Shown here piece by piece: positions 27,684 to 36,545 of a stretch of 64,000 nucleotides of DNA. Under the pieces are notes generated by a model that saw only the letters and a program-made list of their open reading frames with translations, ran no database searches and had not been told where the DNA came from. Position 1 is the stretch's first letter. Every line of letters starts with the position of its first letter. A program made the translations under genes and the position numbers. The stretch is from Mycolicibacterium sphagni (GTDB lineage: Bacteria > Actinomycetota > Actinomycetes > Mycobacteriales > Mycobacteriaceae), in NCBI RefSeq assembly GCF_013337765.1, contig NZ_VBSB01000007.1:157917-221916 (forward strand), read 5' to 3'.

Positions 27684-28457
27684 ATGGCAGTCCCCATCCC
27701 ACGCGCTTGCCGCGTTGCGATTTCACTGGTGGGTGTCGCCACGGGAACGCTGGCGTTGACCGTCGCATCGGCCGCCCATGTGCACCCGACCGCGGGTGCC
27801 GATACCGGGTCCGGCAACTGCCCCAACACCGCCGCCGCCACCCAGGGTTGGGGAGAACCCAATCGCGCCGACGACTTCACCGACCCCGCTGCGCTGGGCC
27901 ACTGGTCGGTTTACGACGGCCCAGGTCACGCTGGCAACGGTCGCCGCACGCCGGCCGCGGTGTCGGTGGCCGACGGCAAGCTGACCATTACCGGCGACGC
28001 CGAAGGGAACTCGGGCGGCATGGCCTGGTTACCCGGGCAACTGCACGGCCGGTGGGAGGCATGCGTGAAGTCCTCGCCGTCGGGGCCGGGATACCACTCC
28101 CTGCTTCTGTTGTGGCCGGACGGCGAGAACTGGCCTGTCGGCGGTGAAGTCGACTTCATGGAGATCGCCGATCCCACGCGACAGTCCGTCGAGGCCTGGC
28201 TGCACTACGGCCCGAACGACGAACGCGAATCGAGTGTGGTGCAGATGGATTCGACCCAGTGGCACAGCTGGGCGGTCGAGTGGACGCCGCAGCGGATTGC
28301 GATGTTCGTCGACGGCGTCCAGTGGTGGGAGACCACCGACCCGGCGCACCTACCGCCAGGACCGATGCATCTGTGCATCCAGCTGGACAATTTCGGCGGC
28401 GACCTGGGCGATGGCGCCGACATAGCGGTCGACTGGGTCCGCCAATACTCCCTCTAG
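27684..28457 (+). CDS. Secreted GH16 glycoside hydrolase
   Basis: 257 residues with a signal peptide (about 1-30, possibly to the AGAD region at 37-40) and a single GH16 domain. The catalytic ExDxxE motif is EVDFME (E155, D157, E160). It resembles the secreted mycobacterial beta-1,3-glucanase-like family represented by Rv0315. The ATG at 27684 follows AAGGATG. It is divergent from the larger GH16 gene and shares no more than the catalytic region with it, so the two are unlikely to be a recent duplication. Confidence 0.9.
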   Translation: MAVPIPRACRVAISLVGVATGTLALTVASAAHVHPTAGADTGSGNCPNTAAATQGWGEPNRADDFTDPAALGHWSVYDGPGHAGNGRRTPAAVSVADGKLTITGDAEGNSGGMAWLPGQLHGRWEACVKSSPSGPGYHSLLLLWPDGENWPVGGEVDFMEIADPTRQSVEAWLHYGPNDERESSVVQMDSTQWHSWAVEWTPQRIAMFVDGVQWWETTDPAHLPPGPMHLCIQLDNFGGDLGDGADIAVDWVRQYSL

Positions 28458-28613
28458 CCCGGACTGTTCGTGAAATGTTGTGTGTGTAGGGGTGTAGATT
28501 CGCGAAAGTGCCTGTCCTGCAAGGACTAATTGGACTTCGCTATGGTTCAACCACCCTGATGGGAAGGCACTTCGCAGGTGAAGAATACCGCGGTGGCGGC
28601 ACGCGTGAACATG

Positions 28614-29816
28614 TCAGTCTGCTTTTGAGGCGATCCGCGGACCGAGCGCGACACTCGCGCGCGGACTCAGGCCGGCCAACCGAATGTCACCGCCGTAATG
28701 GTCGAGTACCCGATGGTCCATGACTCGACGCCACAACGGCGGGATCAAGGCGATGAGCATCATGCTGCCGTAACCCGCAGGCAGCTGCGGTGCGTCCGCG
28801 CGATGGCGCAGCGCTTGGTAGGCCCGCAACGGGTTGGCGTGATGGTCGGAGTGCCGCTGTAGATGGAAGAGGAAGACGTTGGCGACCACGGTGTCGCTGT
28901 TCCAGCTGTGTTCGGGCCGGACCCGTTCGTAACGGCCGTTGGACAGCTTCTGCCTTCTCAACCCGTAGTGTTCCATGTAATTAACCGTCTCCAGCAAACA
29001 CACACCGACAATCGCTTGCCCGAACAACCACGGCAGCACCGCCACCCCGAACCACAGCACGAGAACCGAGAACAGTGCGGCACTCATCAGCCATGCGTTG
29101 AGCACGTCGTTGCGAATCGTCCATGGGGATCTGCCCCTGCGAGACATCCGCTTGGCCTCGATGCGCCATGCGGAGACGGCACTGCCGACCACCGATCTGG
29201 GAATGAACGAATAAAGACTCTCCCCGAGTCGTGAGCTGGCTGGGTCTTCCGGGGTCGCGACCCTGACATGGTGACCACGGTTGTGCTCGACGAAGAAGTG
29301 ACCGTAGCCGCTCTGGGCGAGGGCAATTTTGGAGAGCCGCGTTTCCAAACGCGTTCGGGTGTGCCCAAGTTGGTGGGCGACGTTGATGGCGCAGCCGCCG
29401 ACGAATCCGACAGTGACCATAAGGCCGAACTTGTCCCAGGGGCTCATCGTCAGCCAGCCGCCGCCTGCCCACAGCCAGCAGGCGAACACCATGGACAGGT
29501 ATTGACAAGGCAGGTAGAGGTAGGTCGCCCAGCGATAGAAGGGGTCGTCCTCGAGCCAGGCCAAAGCACTGTCACTTGGGCTCTCCGTATCGGCACCAAC
29601 CAGGTGGTCCAGTACCGGAACGACCACGAACGTAACCACCGCTCCGCACCACCAGAACGTAGTATTACCCGTCAGATAGACACCCAGCCAGGATAGGGCC
29701 ACGAGTCCGGGGACGATCGCCCCGAGTAGCCACAGATGACGCTTCGGGTCCCGCCAGGGTGGCGCTTCGGCTTCGCGCTCGGTTAGCCGGCCAGTCGGGG
29801 GCGCAGCTGAAGGCAT
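28614..29816 (-). CDS. Second AlkB-type membrane hydroxylase
   Basis: Di-iron membrane hydroxylase of 400 residues, clearly homologous to the protein at the left end of the window. Histidine boxes: HQLGH (148-152; HEMGH in the first AlkB), EHNRGHH (177-183) and RHSDHH (321-326). I start at ATG 29816, whose N-terminus lines up with the first AlkB; an upstream ATG at 29852 would add 12 residues with no ribosome site. No rubredoxin gene lies beside it, so it must borrow electron carriers. It sits inside the accessory region, divergent from a GMC oxidoreductase; hydroxylation of a lipid or glycolipid rather than alkane growth is possible. Confidence 0.92.
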   Translation of the reverse strand: MPSAAPPTGRLTEREAEAPPWRDPKRHLWLLGAIVPGLVALSWLGVYLTGNTTFWWCGAVVTFVVVPVLDHLVGADTESPSDSALAWLEDDPFYRWATYLYLPCQYLSMVFACWLWAGGGWLTMSPWDKFGLMVTVGFVGGCAINVAHQLGHTRTRLETRLSKIALAQSGYGHFFVEHNRGHHVRVATPEDPASSRLGESLYSFIPRSVVGSAVSAWRIEAKRMSRRGRSPWTIRNDVLNAWLMSAALFSVLVLWFGVAVLPWLFGQAIVGVCLLETVNYMEHYGLRRQKLSNGRYERVRPEHSWNSDTVVANVFLFHLQRHSDHHANPLRAYQALRHRADAPQLPAGYGSMMLIALIPPLWRRVMDHRVLDHYGGDIRLAGLSPRASVALGPRIASKAD

Positions 29817-29854
29817 GGGTATTTGTTTACCCGTCCAACACTCATTCTGCAAAC
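29817..29854 (-). promoter_or_regulatory. SigF-like promoter candidate for the second alkB
   Basis: On the minus strand GTTT (29854-29851) and GGGTAA (29832-29827) are 18 bases apart, one base longer than usual for SigF, with one mismatch in the -10. Transcription would start almost at ATG 29816, giving a leaderless mRNA. The GGGTA-N6-TACCC inverted repeat at 29817-29832 covers the -10. Confidence 0.35.
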
Positions 29855-30298
29855 TATTGCTTCATTGCCAAGTTTGCGTGTCGCCGTCATAGATCGATAT
29901 TGCACACGGTGCCCGATCGGCGCACGTGCCCCAGCGAACCCGCAGCATTGTCGTGGGTCATTCTCAGTCCGCGTGCAGCGGCATTGCCGGCTCGGTCGAG
30001 GCGCGGTGCTCTAGGTATGGGATGCCCGGGTTGATGAGTTCGATGCGATCGCCAACACGACGCGGTGAGTATCGACTTATTTGCCAATGCCACGAGTTCG
30101 GTGTCACGACTAGTGGCCTACTGTTAGCCGTATACCATTTGCTTTCGTACGATGAGCAACGACCATCAACGCGCGGGCTTACCCCACCGGGTAATCCTGA
30201 CTCGGCGGGGGATGGACAGTCGGCCCAAGGAGTCGCGTGGAACTCCCAACTACGCCAGCAATGGCGCTGACGCGGCCCGGTCGCGGCGCACGGGCACC
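29855..30298. other. Divergent intergenic region, second alkB / GMC oxidoreductase
   Basis: Roughly 440 bases without a convincing gene. Several short open frames exist on both strands but lack ribosome sites and conserved-looking composition. The base composition is mixed, with AT-rich patches around 29840-29905 and 30070-30150 that could hold promoters for the GMC gene; I could not fix one. Confidence 0.4.
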
Positions 30299-31912
30299 AT
30301 GACGGGCATTTCGCGGCGGCAGTTCCTGCGTGCCGGGGCGGTGGGAGCACTTGGGGCCGCCGGGTTGGGGCGCCTCGTGATCGACCGTCGAGCAACGGAC
30401 CGGTCGCACTACACAGCCATCGTCATCGGCAGTGGTTACGGCGGGGGCGTGTCGGCGCTGAGGCTCGGGCAGGCAGGGGTGGACACGTTGATCCTGGAGC
30501 GCGGGAGACTCTGGGATACCCCGGACTACGACGGCAAGCGGTTCACCAGGATGCTGCCTCCCGACACCCGAGCCGGCTGGTTCAGTGCTGTCGCGCCCAG
30601 TCTCGTGCCCTCGTTCCAAGGCGTCTCGATAGAAGCGGTCACCAGGCACGTCGCCTCCCCGGAACCGATTCAGGCAGGAATCTGCGAGAAGACCGACTTC
30701 GGCGCCCACAGTGTGTTTCGCGGAGCATGCGTGGGCGGTGGGTCGATGATCAACGCTGCCATCGCCGCGGTGCCGACGCCCAAACAGGTGCGCGAGGCCT
30801 TCCCCGACATCAATCCGGCGGAGTTCCTCGGCACCTACATCGAACGTGCCAAGACAATGCTGCGGATCAGCTACCGCGACATGAGCTGGTTCGAACAGAC
30901 GCCTTGCCTGCAGTTCGCCCGGGTGGGACGCCAGTACGCCGCCGCGGCCGGCTACGACGTGGATTACAACGGCAGCGCCTACTCATTCGACTACCTCCGG
31001 CGTGAGGAGGCGGGTGAAGCTCCTCGCTCGGCACTCAATTTCGAGCAGCAGTACGGCAACAACTACGGGCGCGTGGGCAGCGTCGACCAGACGTACCTCG
31101 CGGCCGCGCTCGCCAGTGGCAAGGTCACCCTCAAGTCGCTCACCGAAGTCACCGACATTCGCCGGGAACCCTCCGGCGAATGGGTGGTCTCCACCCGGGA
31201 GATCGACCGGTGGGGGAAGGAGCTGCGACGCGATGAGATCGGTTGCGATCACCTCTATCTCGCCGCGGGGGTACTGGGCACCGCCAAACTGTTGTTGCGA
31301 GCCAGGGAGACGGGTGCCTTGCCAGATCTGAGCGAACACATCGGCCGCGGATACGGCAACAACGGCGACGTCATGGTCGGGCACATGCTCAAGGACGAAG
31401 ACCCTGCGGGCACTGACCAGTCCCTGATGGGCCTTATCAACATCGACGGCCGTGATGACCCGGACAACCCCGTATACGCAAGTGTCTTCGCGATCCCCCT
31501 TCCCGTCGAGACGCACGCGCTGGGCTACTACGTCATGGTCAAGACCGCCGATCGGGCCGAGATCACCTATGACCGCAGCGTCGACACCATCGACATCGAC
31601 TGGCCGCAGCACTACACCGATCACCTGATCCAACGGGCCGGAACAGTCTTCGACAAGATCACCCGCGCCAACGGGGTGGATTACCGGAATGACCTATTCG
31701 ATGGGAATGTGTTCGCCCCCAACACCGTCCATCCGATGGGTGGCTGTGTCCGGGGTATCGCCACTGACCTGTATGGCCGGGTCGAACACTACGACAAGCT
31801 CTATGTCAACGACGCGTCGCTGTTGCCCGGTTATCTGGGCTGTAACCCGTTCATGTCGATCACCGCGCTCGCCGAGCGCAATATCGAAGCGATTCTGCAA
31901 GATCGGTGGTGA
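30299..31912 (+). CDS. Tat-exported GMC oxidoreductase, cholesterol-oxidase-like
   Basis: FAD enzyme of 537 residues that aligns end to end with class I cholesterol oxidases. The start at ATG 30299 exposes a twin-arginine signal (SRRQFLRAG, Arg6-Arg7, then AVGALGAAG). The FAD loop is IGSGYGGG (43-50); conserved LILERGRLWDTPDYDGKRF and GACVGGGSMINA follow. The catalytic His (VHPMGG, H478) and Asn (GCNPFMS, N516) are kept, but the glutamate that serves as isomerisation base in Streptomyces enzymes (E361, in AEIAPLP) is replaced: this protein reads YASVFAIPLP. It may therefore oxidise a hydroxyl without isomerising, or act on another polycyclic or lipid alcohol. Confidence 0.88.
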   Translation: MTGISRRQFLRAGAVGALGAAGLGRLVIDRRATDRSHYTAIVIGSGYGGGVSALRLGQAGVDTLILERGRLWDTPDYDGKRFTRMLPPDTRAGWFSAVAPSLVPSFQGVSIEAVTRHVASPEPIQAGICEKTDFGAHSVFRGACVGGGSMINAAIAAVPTPKQVREAFPDINPAEFLGTYIERAKTMLRISYRDMSWFEQTPCLQFARVGRQYAAAAGYDVDYNGSAYSFDYLRREEAGEAPRSALNFEQQYGNNYGRVGSVDQTYLAAALASGKVTLKSLTEVTDIRREPSGEWVVSTREIDRWGKELRRDEIGCDHLYLAAGVLGTAKLLLRARETGALPDLSEHIGRGYGNNGDVMVGHMLKDEDPAGTDQSLMGLINIDGRDDPDNPVYASVFAIPLPVETHALGYYVMVKTADRAEITYDRSVDTIDIDWPQHYTDHLIQRAGTVFDKITRANGVDYRNDLFDGNVFAPNTVHPMGGCVRGIATDLYGRVEHYDKLYVNDASLLPGYLGCNPFMSITALAERNIEAILQDRW

Positions 31913-32014
31913 TGCCCGCGCGCGGCTGCCCGTCGTCGCGTTTCGACCTGCCCGTGCCGCCGATCAGGCATGCTGCAAACAGAGCCCCCTCATCGACACG
32001 CCGATCGACTGCCG

Positions 32015-33319
32015 TCACGCCAAGCTGGCCGCCGCCGCGTCGACTCGGACGTGTCGAAGCCAGCCAATCACCAGCGGTAGCAACATGGCTGCCGGGATCG
32101 CCTCGGCCGCAAGGTATGCCCAGCCGACACCGATCAATCCCAGACGCGGTGTTATTAGCAATGTCCCGGCGACTACGGCCACCGTAGAAATGCAGCGGGT
32201 GACGACCATCAGCGTGAGTTTGCGACGCACCCGCGCGAAACCCTCGTAGATCGCGCTGATCGCGGACAGCGGCACGAAGACCGCCGCCAACGTGAGCAAT
32301 CCGCTCCCCTGCGTCCGATAGTCGGCTCCGATGATGCCGAGCACGGACGGCCCGACCAGAACCAGCCCGACCGCGCCGGCGATGGACACCACCACCATCA
32401 TCTGGACCATCCGAGTGGACAGCGCGCCAACCTTGTCGGGATGGGCTGCCACCTCGGCGACGAAGGGACTCATCACCAGGTGCACCGCGAAGTAGAGAGC
32501 ATTGATGATCGCCCACGTGACTGCGAAGTGCGCGTTGGCCGCGGCGCCGAATCGGCTGACGATGATCAGCGGTACGACCAGCGGCCCGATGATCCACAGG
32601 CTGGTGATGCCGAAGGACGACCCGACATACGACAGCAGTTGTGACCGACCGGGAAGAGCAGCACTCTGATGGAATTGCTCGTGGCTGCGCCACCGCCGGC
32701 GCATCGCGGCCAGCACGAACAGGGTTCCGACGGCCGCCGTCGCGCCCCAGGCCAGCACGATCGAGGCCCCGCTGCCCGTCCACACCAGGCAGAACAGAAT
32801 CGCCAGTTTCGCGATGGCGTGGACGAGATTCTTCACCGCCGACCACTTCGTTACCCCGAGGCCGACCGCGGTCTTGTCCAGCAGGGTGAACAGCGCCAGC
32901 ACCATCACCAGCAGTGGGTAGCAGAACATCGCCCACTTGGATTCGAAGAGTTCTTCACGTGGGCCGAACGCCACCAACGCCGCGCCGGCGATCAGAGCGG
33001 TACCGGCGACGATCAGATAGCCCCACTTGATCAGCGAGCCGGCCCGCTCGCCGGCGAGCGGCAGAAAACGTTCGTAGATGTTGTCGATACTGAGCATCGA
33101 CAACATCGACAACATCAGGGCCGAGGTGATCAACGCGGCGGCAACGCCGACTTCGCTTGCGGGATATAGCCGGCCGGCCGCACCCCAGAAGACCAGACCC
33201 AGCACTCCGGTCAGCAGACTCGAGATGATGAGCGAAATTGAGTTGACCGTCATGTTGCGCCCAGCGGCGGGTGCAGCCGACGGCTCCGCCTGCTCTGGGG
33301 ACGCAAGATTGGCCGTCAC
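32015..33319 (-). CDS. Wzx-like polysaccharide flippase (MOP superfamily)
   Basis: 434 residues with about 12 hydrophobic helices and the organisation of lipid-linked oligosaccharide flippases. It begins with a cytoplasmic segment, then NSISLIISSLLTGVLGLVFWGAAGRLYPASEVGVAAAL, typical of the first two helices of Wzx proteins. The GTG start at 33319 overlaps the stop of the preceding glycosyltransferase (GTGA). As last gene of a five-gene operon with four GT2 enzymes it is the likely exporter of the lipid-linked glycan they build. Confidence 0.88.
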   Translation of the reverse strand: MTANLASPEQAEPSAAPAAGRNMTVNSISLIISSLLTGVLGLVFWGAAGRLYPASEVGVAAALITSALMLSMLSMLSIDNIYERFLPLAGERAGSLIKWGYLIVAGTALIAGAALVAFGPREELFESKWAMFCYPLLVMVLALFTLLDKTAVGLGVTKWSAVKNLVHAIAKLAILFCLVWTGSGASIVLAWGATAAVGTLFVLAAMRRRWRSHEQFHQSAALPGRSQLLSYVGSSFGITSLWIIGPLVVPLIIVSRFGAAANAHFAVTWAIINALYFAVHLVMSPFVAEVAAHPDKVGALSTRMVQMMVVVSIAGAVGLVLVGPSVLGIIGADYRTQGSGLLTLAAVFVPLSAISAIYEGFARVRRKLTLMVVTRCISTVAVVAGTLLITPRLGLIGVGWAYLAAEAIPAAMLLPLVIGWLRHVRVDAAAASLA

Positions 33320-34635
33320 GACGCGGCACCCCGAGCGCGTGGTGCGACGAAGTACGCCCAGGCTCCTTTGAGTACGAAACGCCATGTTCCGCTGCCGATA
33401 TCCGGCGGCAGGTCAGCTTCCACCGCAGCCGATGGCGAGGCGCTTTGCGATGCGGACCGCAGATGACGAACCAACGCCGATCCGCGGCGAACGACAGTCT
33501 TGGCCGCAAGCATCGCCATCGCCGGATCAGAGGCGACCTTCGCCAGCCAGGCACCCAAGCCCAGCCCGTAACCACGTGTTTGCGCTCGCAGGTCGTCGGC
33601 GGTCGACCGATGCCGATGCCAGGCGATCGCGGCGGGTTCGTGAACGAGCTGTCTGCCGGATCGCAGAATCCTGAAGAACATGTCGATGTCCTCGCCACCG
33701 CTGGCGGGGGTGCCGGCACCGAGGCGTTCGTCAAATCCTCCGATGCTCAACGCGACCCGACGGTCGACGGCAAAGTTGGCGCCGGTTCCATAGTGTCGGA
33801 CCTCGAAGGGAAACAGCGGAACATCTTTGGGCACCCGTGACCACTCGAAGACCCGCGCGTGGGACGACTCGGACCAGCCGACCCGATTCTCGAAGTACGC
33901 CTGGGCCGGTGTCCGTAGTTCCCCGGCGGGAACCATCCCGGACACGCACGCTACGGAGTCACCGTAGCCAAACCCTTTGACAAGGATGTTCAGCCAGTCC
34001 CGGTCGACGATGACATCGTCGTCGACGAAGGCGACGACGTCTCCGGAGGCTGCCAGCAGCCCGGCGTTCCTGGCCCGCGAGAGACCCGGTAGGGGTTCAG
34101 TGATCAACCGCACCCGCGGGTCGGCGAGACCATTGACGAACTGGTGGGTGGAGTCGCTGCTCGGCGCATTGTCGACGACGAGCACCCCGAAGTCGGGGTG
34201 GTTGGTGGCGAGAACCGATGCCAGGGCTGACTTGAGCATTTCGGTGCGATCGCGGGTACATATGATCACCGTGACGTGCGAGGTTCTATCCGACCCGGTG
34301 TTGGCCCGAGCCGGCACCGGCGGTGTAAGCGAATATTGTTGGGCAACAACTCGATCCTGCAAGTCACTGAACGCAACCTCACCGTCGTTGACGGCAATGT
34401 CGACGAATCCCACCGCCCGTTCGCGGTCACGCACCAGCAGGCGGGCACGGGAGAATCCCTCGGCGTTCTGAAGGCGGCACACCGCAGGCATCCCAGAGTT
34501 GACGCTGGCCTGAGTCGCAGAATCGACGGCGTCAAGCCACACTTCGCCGATCCAGATGGCTCCGCTCCAACTCGGCCGCATCGGGTTGGGCAGGACCGGA
34601 GCGAGCGTCAGGCAAAGAGAGTCATTCCCGCTCAC
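33316..34635 (-). CDS. GT2 glycosyltransferase
   Basis: 439 residues. An N-terminal extension of about 115 residues of unknown role precedes a GT-A domain: VTVIICTRDRTEMLKSALASVL (about 121-142), VVDNAPSSD and the metal-binding FVDDDVIVD (about 203-211), with the catalytic-region GGEDIDMFFRILRSG near 315-330. The last 60 residues are Ser/Ala-rich then hydrophobic. The ATG overlaps the stop of the previous glycosyltransferase by four bases. Sugar specificity cannot be read from sequence. Confidence 0.88.
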   Translation of the reverse strand: MSGNDSLCLTLAPVLPNPMRPSWSGAIWIGEVWLDAVDSATQASVNSGMPAVCRLQNAEGFSRARLLVRDRERAVGFVDIAVNDGEVAFSDLQDRVVAQQYSLTPPVPARANTGSDRTSHVTVIICTRDRTEMLKSALASVLATNHPDFGVLVVDNAPSSDSTHQFVNGLADPRVRLITEPLPGLSRARNAGLLAASGDVVAFVDDDVIVDRDWLNILVKGFGYGDSVACVSGMVPAGELRTPAQAYFENRVGWSESSHARVFEWSRVPKDVPLFPFEVRHYGTGANFAVDRRVALSIGGFDERLGAGTPASGGEDIDMFFRILRSGRQLVHEPAAIAWHRHRSTADDLRAQTRGYGLGLGAWLAKVASDPAMAMLAAKTVVRRGSALVRHLRSASQSASPSAAVEADLPPDIGSGTWRFVLKGAWAYFVAPRARGAAS

Positions 34636-35630
34636 GTTGTGCCCCTGGACAGACGGCGGCCGACCTTGGCCCGAACGAAGCCAATCGTTGTGACCGCGAG
34701 GCCCAGGCAGATCACCGCGGCGCGGGCCAGCCCGTCGGAGGTCATCGACATCAGCTCCCGTGCGACGGCCGTCGGCAGCACACGGCTGACGTAGGAACGT
34801 TCGCTACTCAACCCGTCTGCGGCACCGGTCAATTCGGTGACGACAGCTTTCGACAAGCCCTCGTGGTAGCACCGACGAACGAAGTATCGAAGGGTCGTGC
34901 GATCTTCGGAGACGTGATGTTCGACGCGAATGTCCGGATCGAACAGCACCTGGTTAGAGGCCCTGTCCGCCCGGACCCGGATGAACAACTCGGTCTCTTC
35001 GCAGCCGACCGGAGTGGCTCCCACCCGGCCCACTTCCGATCTGAATCCACCGACTTTGTCGACAACCGACCGGCGTAGCGACATGTTGCACCCGATTGGG
35101 TTGCGTACCTGCGCAAGTCGCGTCGGTTGCCCGGTATAGCTGCAGCCGACCACCCAATCGAATTCCGTGGGCAGCCAGGCCGGCCGACCACTCGGCCACA
35201 GCGGGCGGGCAAATCCGCCTACCCCCGCGACCGTGTCGTCTCGATAGTGGTTCATCAATTTGTCCGCCCATCCGGGCTGTGCCGCGGCGTCGTCGTCGAG
35301 GAATGCGACCACATCGCCTTGCGCGGCGCCCACTCCGGTGTTACGAGCCCCGGACAAGCCGCGAACATCGCTGTTCGGTATCACCTGAACTCGTCGATCG
35401 GTGTCGAAGTGGCGGCCAGCGGAGGCGAGGAGTTCGTCGCAATGATCGATCACGACGATCACCTCCACCGGGGTGCTGCTGCCGGCCAGCACCGACTGCA
35501 CCGCTTCGCGAAGCCACGCCCATCGTGCAGGGGTATATGCACAAATCACCACCGAGAGCACATCGGCCGGCGCGGCGACCGGGTTGTGCTCGGTTGAGGT
35601 GAGACTCAGTTCGTGTGCCATTTCAGCCAA
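34632..35630 (-). CDS. GT2 glycosyltransferase
   Basis: 332 residues with a GT-A fold: LSVVICAYTPARWAWLREAVQSVL (about 25-48), GLSGARNTGVGAAQGDVVAFLDDDA with the LDDD metal motif (about 114-117), and a GCEETELFIRVRADR acceptor/catalytic region. A C-terminal hydrophobic stretch (about 300-320) probably tethers it to the membrane. It overlaps the following GT by four bases and the preceding one by eight, so the operon is tightly coupled. Confidence 0.88.
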   Translation of the reverse strand: MAEMAHELSLTSTEHNPVAAPADVLSVVICAYTPARWAWLREAVQSVLAGSSTPVEVIVVIDHCDELLASAGRHFDTDRRVQVIPNSDVRGLSGARNTGVGAAQGDVVAFLDDDAAAQPGWADKLMNHYRDDTVAGVGGFARPLWPSGRPAWLPTEFDWVVGCSYTGQPTRLAQVRNPIGCNMSLRRSVVDKVGGFRSEVGRVGATPVGCEETELFIRVRADRASNQVLFDPDIRVEHHVSEDRTTLRYFVRRCYHEGLSKAVVTELTGAADGLSSERSYVSRVLPTAVARELMSMTSDGLARAAVICLGLAVTTIGFVRAKVGRRLSRGTT

Positions 35631-36525
35631 GTCGCAGCTGCCGCCGGAATGCGCGAAGACTACTTAGTTTGAACAGCACCGTCCGCTTCAACAGAACGTC
35701 GTAGCGATTGATTTTGCCCACCAGGCGGTCAGCGTAGGGAATCTTCCAGTGGGGATCATCGACGATCCTGCGGGTAAGTCTGTCCTGCTGCGCCAATTGC
35801 GATCGCGCAGATATCGACGCGGTCAGTGAACCACCCTGGATCCGATACGACGCCAGCGTCTCCGGCATGCCGTAGAAGTGGCCCTGTCGCAAAAGTCGGG
35901 TCCACAGGTCCATGTCAAGCGTGAAGAGGGAGGGCCCGCGGAATCCACCGCAGCGGTCGAAGTCGGTGCGCCGGAACATAACCGACACGGGAGCACCGAC
36001 GGGGTTCTTGGCGCTGCGCACAATCTTGCGGACCACCTGCTCACCGGTTTGACGGCCCAGGATGCCCCGCAGACCCCTGGCCGCGAACAGCAGCACGCCG
36101 GCGTCATCGATGAAATCGGTTCGGCTGGCAACCAAAGCGATATCCGGATTGCCCTCGAGGACCGTCGCCTGCGCAGTGACGCAATTGCGTCTGAGTGTGT
36201 CGTCGGCGCTGATGACTTTCACGAATTCGCCGCGGCTCAGCTTTACCGCGAGGTTGTGATTGTCTTCGGGCGGCAGGGTGGTGCGGTTGGTGATCACTCG
36301 AACGCGGTCGTCGGTGATTGCCTCGAGGATCATTCGCGTTTCGTCGGTGCTGTTGTTGTCGACGACGACGATCTCCATATCAGGGAAGTCCTGCGCCAGC
36401 ACGCTGTCGAGCGTGGCGCGCAAGAACTGGCCGGCCTGGAAGGCCGGGATGCACAGGGAAACCTTCGGTCCCTTGACCTCCACCCCGTGCGTAACTTCCA
36501 CCTCTGGCGAGATAGTTTGCCCCAC
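35623..36525 (-). CDS. GT2 glycosyltransferase
   Basis: 300 residues, GT-A fold: VSLCIPAFQAGQFLRATLDSVLAQDF (about 22-47), VVDNNSTDETR (about 54-64) and the metal-site region VKVISADDTL (ADD rather than DxD, as in many GT2 enzymes). TLDMDLWTRLL near 212-222 is the acceptor-side motif. No membrane helix is evident. Second gene of the GT operon, 20 bases after the DPM1-like gene. Confidence 0.88.
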   Translation of the reverse strand: MGQTISPEVEVTHGVEVKGPKVSLCIPAFQAGQFLRATLDSVLAQDFPDMEIVVVDNNSTDETRMILEAITDDRVRVITNRTTLPPEDNHNLAVKLSRGEFVKVISADDTLRRNCVTAQATVLEGNPDIALVASRTDFIDDAGVLLFAARGLRGILGRQTGEQVVRKIVRSAKNPVGAPVSVMFRRTDFDRCGGFRGPSLFTLDMDLWTRLLRQGHFYGMPETLASYRIQGGSLTASISARSQLAQQDRLTRRIVDDPHWKIPYADRLVGKINRYDVLLKRTVLFKLSSLRAFRRQLRLG

Positions 36526-36545
36526 AGTCGATCACCCCCCGGTTT

